Shown piece after piece: positions 61,701 through 64,000 of a stretch of 64,000 bases of DNA. The notes below the pieces were generated by a model. It was not told the origin of the DNA, searched no databases, and saw only the letters and a list, made by a program, of their open reading frames with translations. The stretch comes from Mallotus nudiflorus (taxonomy: Eukaryota > Streptophyta > Magnoliopsida > Malpighiales > Euphorbiaceae). The DNA is taken from the NCBI GenBank assembly GCA_947683625.1, contig CANTUR010000613.1, positions 744,001-808,000 on the forward strand, given 5' to 3'. Position numbers and translations under genes: made by a program. The stretch's first letter is position 1; each line of letters opens with the position of its first letter.

Positions 61701-63454
61701 GACATTATTTGTACGGGGTGACTTGTGAGATATTTACTGATCACAAGAGCCTTAAGTACATTTTTCAGCAGCGAGATTTGAATCTGAGGCAGAGAAGATG
61801 GTTGGAACTGTTGAAGGATTATGATTGCGAGATTCTTTACCATCCGGGTAAAGCTAATGTGGTAGCAGATGCCTTGAGTAGGAAGTCCTCAGGTAGTCTT
61901 GCTCACATAAGTGTTGAGAGGAGACCATTGATCCAGGAATTGCATCTGATGGTGGATCAAGGTCTGATGATGAAGATCAGTAGATCAGGTGGACTGTTAG
62001 CTCAGTTTAAAGTACGATCTGTACTAAGGGATAGGATTAAAGCAGCTCAGAGCCGAGATCCTATTCTGGAAGAGCTTGCAGAGAATGTCAGAGCAGGGAA
62101 GTTCACTGATTTCACACTCGATGACGATGGTGTGTTGTGGATCAGTGGTAGATTGTGTGTTCCTGATGTGGATGATTTGAGAGAGGAGATTTTAGAGGAA
62201 GCACATTCTACAGCCTACAGCGTACATTCGGGTGTTACTAAGATGTACCACAGTATCAGAGATTTATATTGGTGGGATGGATTGAAGAAGGATGTTGCTG
62301 ATTATGTTGCTAAGTGCTTGACGTGTCAGCAAGTGAAAGCCGAACATCAGAAGCCTTCTGGGAAGCTTCAGCCTCTTCCTATTCCCGAGTGGAAGTGGGA
62401 AAGGATAGCTATGGATTTTGTAGTCGGTTTACCTCGTTCGAAGGATGGATACGATTCCATCTGGGTGATTGTAGACAGATTGACGAAGTCTGCACATTTC
62501 TTGCCTGTGAAAGCCACATATTCAGTTGCTAGATTGGCGAAGTTGTATGTGAAGCATATTGTATGCCTTCATGGAGTACCTGTGTCCATTGTGTCAGATA
62601 GAGGTTCAGTGTTTACTTCTCGTTTCTGGCAGAAGTTGCAAGAAGCGATGGGCACTAGGTTGGATTTCAGTACTGCTTTTCATCCTCAGACAGATGGCCA
62701 GTCTGAGAGGACGATCCAGACACTAGAAGATATGTTGAGGATGTGTGTCTTGGATTTGGGAGGTAGCTGGGATGATCATTTGTCACTTGTTGAATTTGCA
62801 TATAATAACAGCTACCATAGCAGTATTGGCATGGCACCATATGAGGCGTTGTATGGAAGGAAGTGTAGATCCCCGTTGTGTTGGGATGAGATCGGTGAGA
62901 GAGCTTTGACTGGACCAGAGATGGTTCAGGATACTGCAGAGAAAGTCGCCGTGATCAAGCGCAGATTAGAGACCGCAGTTAGCAGACAGAAGAGTTATGC
63001 GGATCCTAGGCGCAGAGATGTGGAGTTTCAGGTTGGAGATTTCATTTTTCTGAAAGTATCTCCGATAAAGGGTGTGATGAGATTTGGCAGGAAGGGTAAG
63101 TTAGCACCGAGATATATTGGACCGTTTGAGATTCTGGAGAGAATTGGCACTGTTGCATATCGGTTGGATTTGCCTCCGAGTATGTCGCAGGTGCATCCAG
63201 TATTTCATATCTCGATGTTGAGGAAGTATATCTCAGATCCTTCACACGTGTTGCAACCAGACAGTGTGGAAGTGAGTGAAGATTTGACGTTTGTGGAAGA
63301 ACCTGTGGCGATCGTTGATTTTCAAGTTCGACAATTGCGATCGAAGCAGATTCCGATGGTCAAGGTTTTGTGGCGTAGCGACAGAGTTGAAGAGCATACG
63401 TGGGAGACTGAAGCTGAGATGCGAGCTTCTTACCCGTATCTCTTTCCTTCCTGA
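58703..63454 (+). CDS. Gag-pol polyprotein of the young chromovirus (1583 aa)
   Basis: One open frame makes the capsid protein and all enzymes for reverse transcription and integration. Domains: basic Gly/Arg-rich N-terminus; gag core about residues 100-230; two zinc knuckles, C334-x2-C-x3-H-x3-C345 and C352-x2-C-x4-H-x4-C365; protease around 468-470, where the expected D-S/T-G reads D-P-G; reverse transcriptase about 675-840 with F-I-D-D at 802-805; RNase H with D951, E988, D1013; integrase with a His/Cys zinc region and D1238, D1299, E1335 (the last two 35 residues apart); chromodomain about 1532-1580, which in this group steers insertion to marked chromatin. The ATG is one base after a TGTCTTTTCAG acceptor-like site. 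No stop or frameshift is present. The protease change may prevent self-processing, so autonomy is uncertain. Confidence 0.96.
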   Translation: MRRRARVAPPVVEAEDDESFQDEVLPPEPPVRRRGRGRGRPRGAAGRRRQRELQDEEPVEPEFDVPVPPVVQPVQPAYQQGMSNPEAALFYARVGRIAFDGTSDPLDFLHAIETRTRTAHTEYQRIMIVELSVEGPALDWFIQMIQPYMMTMTWAQFRERFMRRFCPEPLRLSYRLRLTSISRGDRSVEEYTREFLRLGRYAEDLMRDQYFAVTTYVTGLGSAFAGMPTAGLTLESVIELAKEIELRLVRQGAMPDYYQLGVQSSGLQATPYSSFHVGSSSQQRGSTQQSQRQQQRVHRSSRHGRGGQRRSFRFGSGASSSSSGRSSGSATSVCQTCGRVHQGPCYLTPLTCFRCGQTGHFARSCPYPGYQQQQIPRFPQQSIASAAPVPFQLPPAQHQSSTQFVPQQSRGRGTRGGARGVGQASTSQQGGRGQARVFHLTQQDAQASNAVVAGILSVCYLDALVLFDPGATHSFVSPVFASKSCWQASRMAFPLSVATPLSDSLDANIVLFGCPVLVGDRELSADLILLDVMEFDVILGMDWLSQHFTVVDCRNKEVIFRIPGEVEFKFVGDRSSAPQNLISAITARKLLRKGCQGFLALVRDTSVEKLSLTDVPVACEFPDVFPEELPGLPPHREIEFCIDVVPGITPISMPPYRMAPAELRELKEQLQELLDKGFIRPSVSPWGAPVLFVKKKDGTLRLCIDYRELNKVTVKNKYPLPRIDDLFDQLQGAQFFSKVDLRSGYHQLRISEADIPKTAFRTRYGHYEFLVMSFGLTNAPAAFMDLMNRVFRPYVDQFVVVFIDDILVYSRSMEEHVYHLRIVLQTLRDHQLYAKFSKCDFWMESVSFLGHVVSKEGIQVDPQKVEAVSEWPRPTSVTEIRSFLGLAGYYRRFVQDFSRIAAPMTRLTQKNVRFEWSEACENSFQLLKEKLTTAPVLALPNSVDKFTVYCDASRIGLGCVLMQNGRVIAYASRQLKKHEQNYPTHDLEMAAVIFALKIWRHYLYGVTCEIFTDHKSLKYIFQQRDLNLRQRRWLELLKDYDCEILYHPGKANVVADALSRKSSGSLAHISVERRPLIQELHLMVDQGLMMKISRSGGLLAQFKVRSVLRDRIKAAQSRDPILEELAENVRAGKFTDFTLDDDGVLWISGRLCVPDVDDLREEILEEAHSTAYSVHSGVTKMYHSIRDLYWWDGLKKDVADYVAKCLTCQQVKAEHQKPSGKLQPLPIPEWKWERIAMDFVVGLPRSKDGYDSIWVIVDRLTKSAHFLPVKATYSVARLAKLYVKHIVCLHGVPVSIVSDRGSVFTSRFWQKLQEAMGTRLDFSTAFHPQTDGQSERTIQTLEDMLRMCVLDLGGSWDDHLSLVEFAYNNSYHSSIGMAPYEALYGRKCRSPLCWDEIGERALTGPEMVQDTAEKVAVIKRRLETAVSRQKSYADPRRRDVEFQVGDFIFLKVSPIKGVMRFGRKGKLAPRYIGPFEILERIGTVAYRLDLPPSMSQVHPVFHISMLRKYISDPSHVLQPDSVEVSEDLTFVEEPVAIVDFQVRQLRSKQIPMVKVLWRSDRVEEHTWETEAEMRASYPYLFPS

Positions 63455-63495
63455 TTCTGTAATCTTCTTTTTGGAATTCGGGGACGAATTCTTGT

Positions 63496-63507
63496 AAGGG
63501 GGGAAGA
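63496..63507 (+). other. Polypurine tract of the young chromovirus
   Basis: AAGGGGGGAAGA, one base before the 3' LTR. It primes plus-strand synthesis. Confidence 0.92.
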
Positions 63508-63508
63508 C

Positions 63509-64000
63509 TGTAATATCCCGTAATTTTAAAAATATTTTTACACTGTACCGGGATATGCAGTGTCAGTGATTTTTGTATTTTATATGATATTTTTATGAGT
63601 TGATATGTATTTTAAACCTATTTTAATTACTGTCTATTATTTTCAGTATTTTACGTAAAATTTTCCCGGGACTTTCATTTTCGGGGAAATTTCCACGTAA
63701 ACAATGTATTATTAATTATTTTAAATGTATTTACGGGTTTGCATGAACTCATACATATTTTTAAATTAATAAATAAAGCTTGTGTGTGTATATTTATTTA
63801 ATTAGGGTTTATTATTACCCTAATATTTTATTATTTATTTATTATTATTTGATTATTTTATTTATTATTAAATTATTAAAATTTATTTTTTTTCTTTTTT
63901 CTTTTTTTTTTCTTTTTCTTTTCCTTTTTCTTTCTTTTTCTTTTCTTTTCTCTTTCCTTTTCTTTCTTTTTCTTTTTCTTCTTCTTCTTCTTTCTTCTCC
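63509..64000 (+). repeat. 3' LTR of the young chromovirus (first 492 bp)
   Basis: Begins TGTAATATCCCG and is collinear base for base with 55414-55905 at a constant offset of 8095. I found no substitution or indel, even through the pyrimidine tract. It runs off the window. Confidence 0.96.

Larger units (their letters stand above)
55414..64000 (+). mobile_element. Young full-length Ty3/gypsy chromovirus (probably Tekay clade), 3' end outside the window
   Basis: Parts in order: 5' LTR 55414-58488, primer site 58493-58504, 214-nt leader, uninterrupted gag-pol 58703-63454, polypurine tract 63496-63507, and 3' LTR from 63509. With a second LTR of equal length the element would be about 11.2 kb. 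Clade assignment rests on the chromodomain, the long LTRs and the tRNA-Met primer site. The five bases before it are AGAAA, and the partner duplication is beyond the window. Confidence 0.95.

Overview
This is repeat-dense nuclear DNA from a flowering plant, most likely a eudicot. The base composition is strongly AT-rich, the two recognisable host genes are NAC-domain genes with short AT-rich introns, and the rest is dominated by plant-type LTR retrotransposons. The main family is Ty3/gypsy of the chromovirus branch, probably the Tekay/Del clade. It has one gag-pol reading frame, a C-terminal chromodomain, an initiator-tRNA-Met primer site and unusually long LTRs of about 3.1-3.2 kb running from TGTAATATCCCG to GGTCGTGACA. 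The species cannot be named from the sequence.

Layout. Positions 1-6486 hold the 3' part of a decayed plus-strand element (pol with stops, then its 3' LTR). Positions 6487-11984 contain no recognisable intact gene but carry three successive tandem arrays, the last one built of short palindromes. Positions 11985-43329 are one large nest. An old minus-strand chromovirus (3' LTR at the left, gag end at the right, 5' LTR lost) was hit repeatedly by further copies of its own family and by a different LTR family. Most of these have since shrunk to solo LTRs. Target-site duplications support the order for the solo LTRs at 14856-18096 (GACAC), 19857-28475 (CAATT), 29119-35497 (GTCTC) and 38793-42032 (AAAAC). 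A diverged pair (ATTGA/ACTGG) fits 29835-32928.

Positions 43330-49978 are the only gene-like stretch. A three-exon NAC transcription factor gene (45110-45977, 218 aa predicted) is followed about 3.55 kb downstream by a tandem duplicate (48659-49533) that has two frameshifts and is a pseudogene. Positions 49979-50933 look like a miniature LTR retrotransposon (TRIM) on the minus strand. Two inverted-repeat, MITE-like elements lie side by side at 51045-51984, and a ~90-bp tandem repeat lies at about 52960-53500. A decayed plant 'putative gypsy-type' (PF04195-like) gene occupies 53927-55413 and is cut off by the last feature, a young chromovirus (55414 to beyond 64000). That element has an open 1583-codon gag-pol, and its two LTRs look identical over the 492 bases that can be compared.

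Points of special interest are the gene-like splice architecture conserved in the LTRs, a twin-hairpin and palindrome module in the same LTRs, a Ser-to-Pro change in the protease active site of the otherwise intact young element, and the palindromic minisatellite whose two arms change together.
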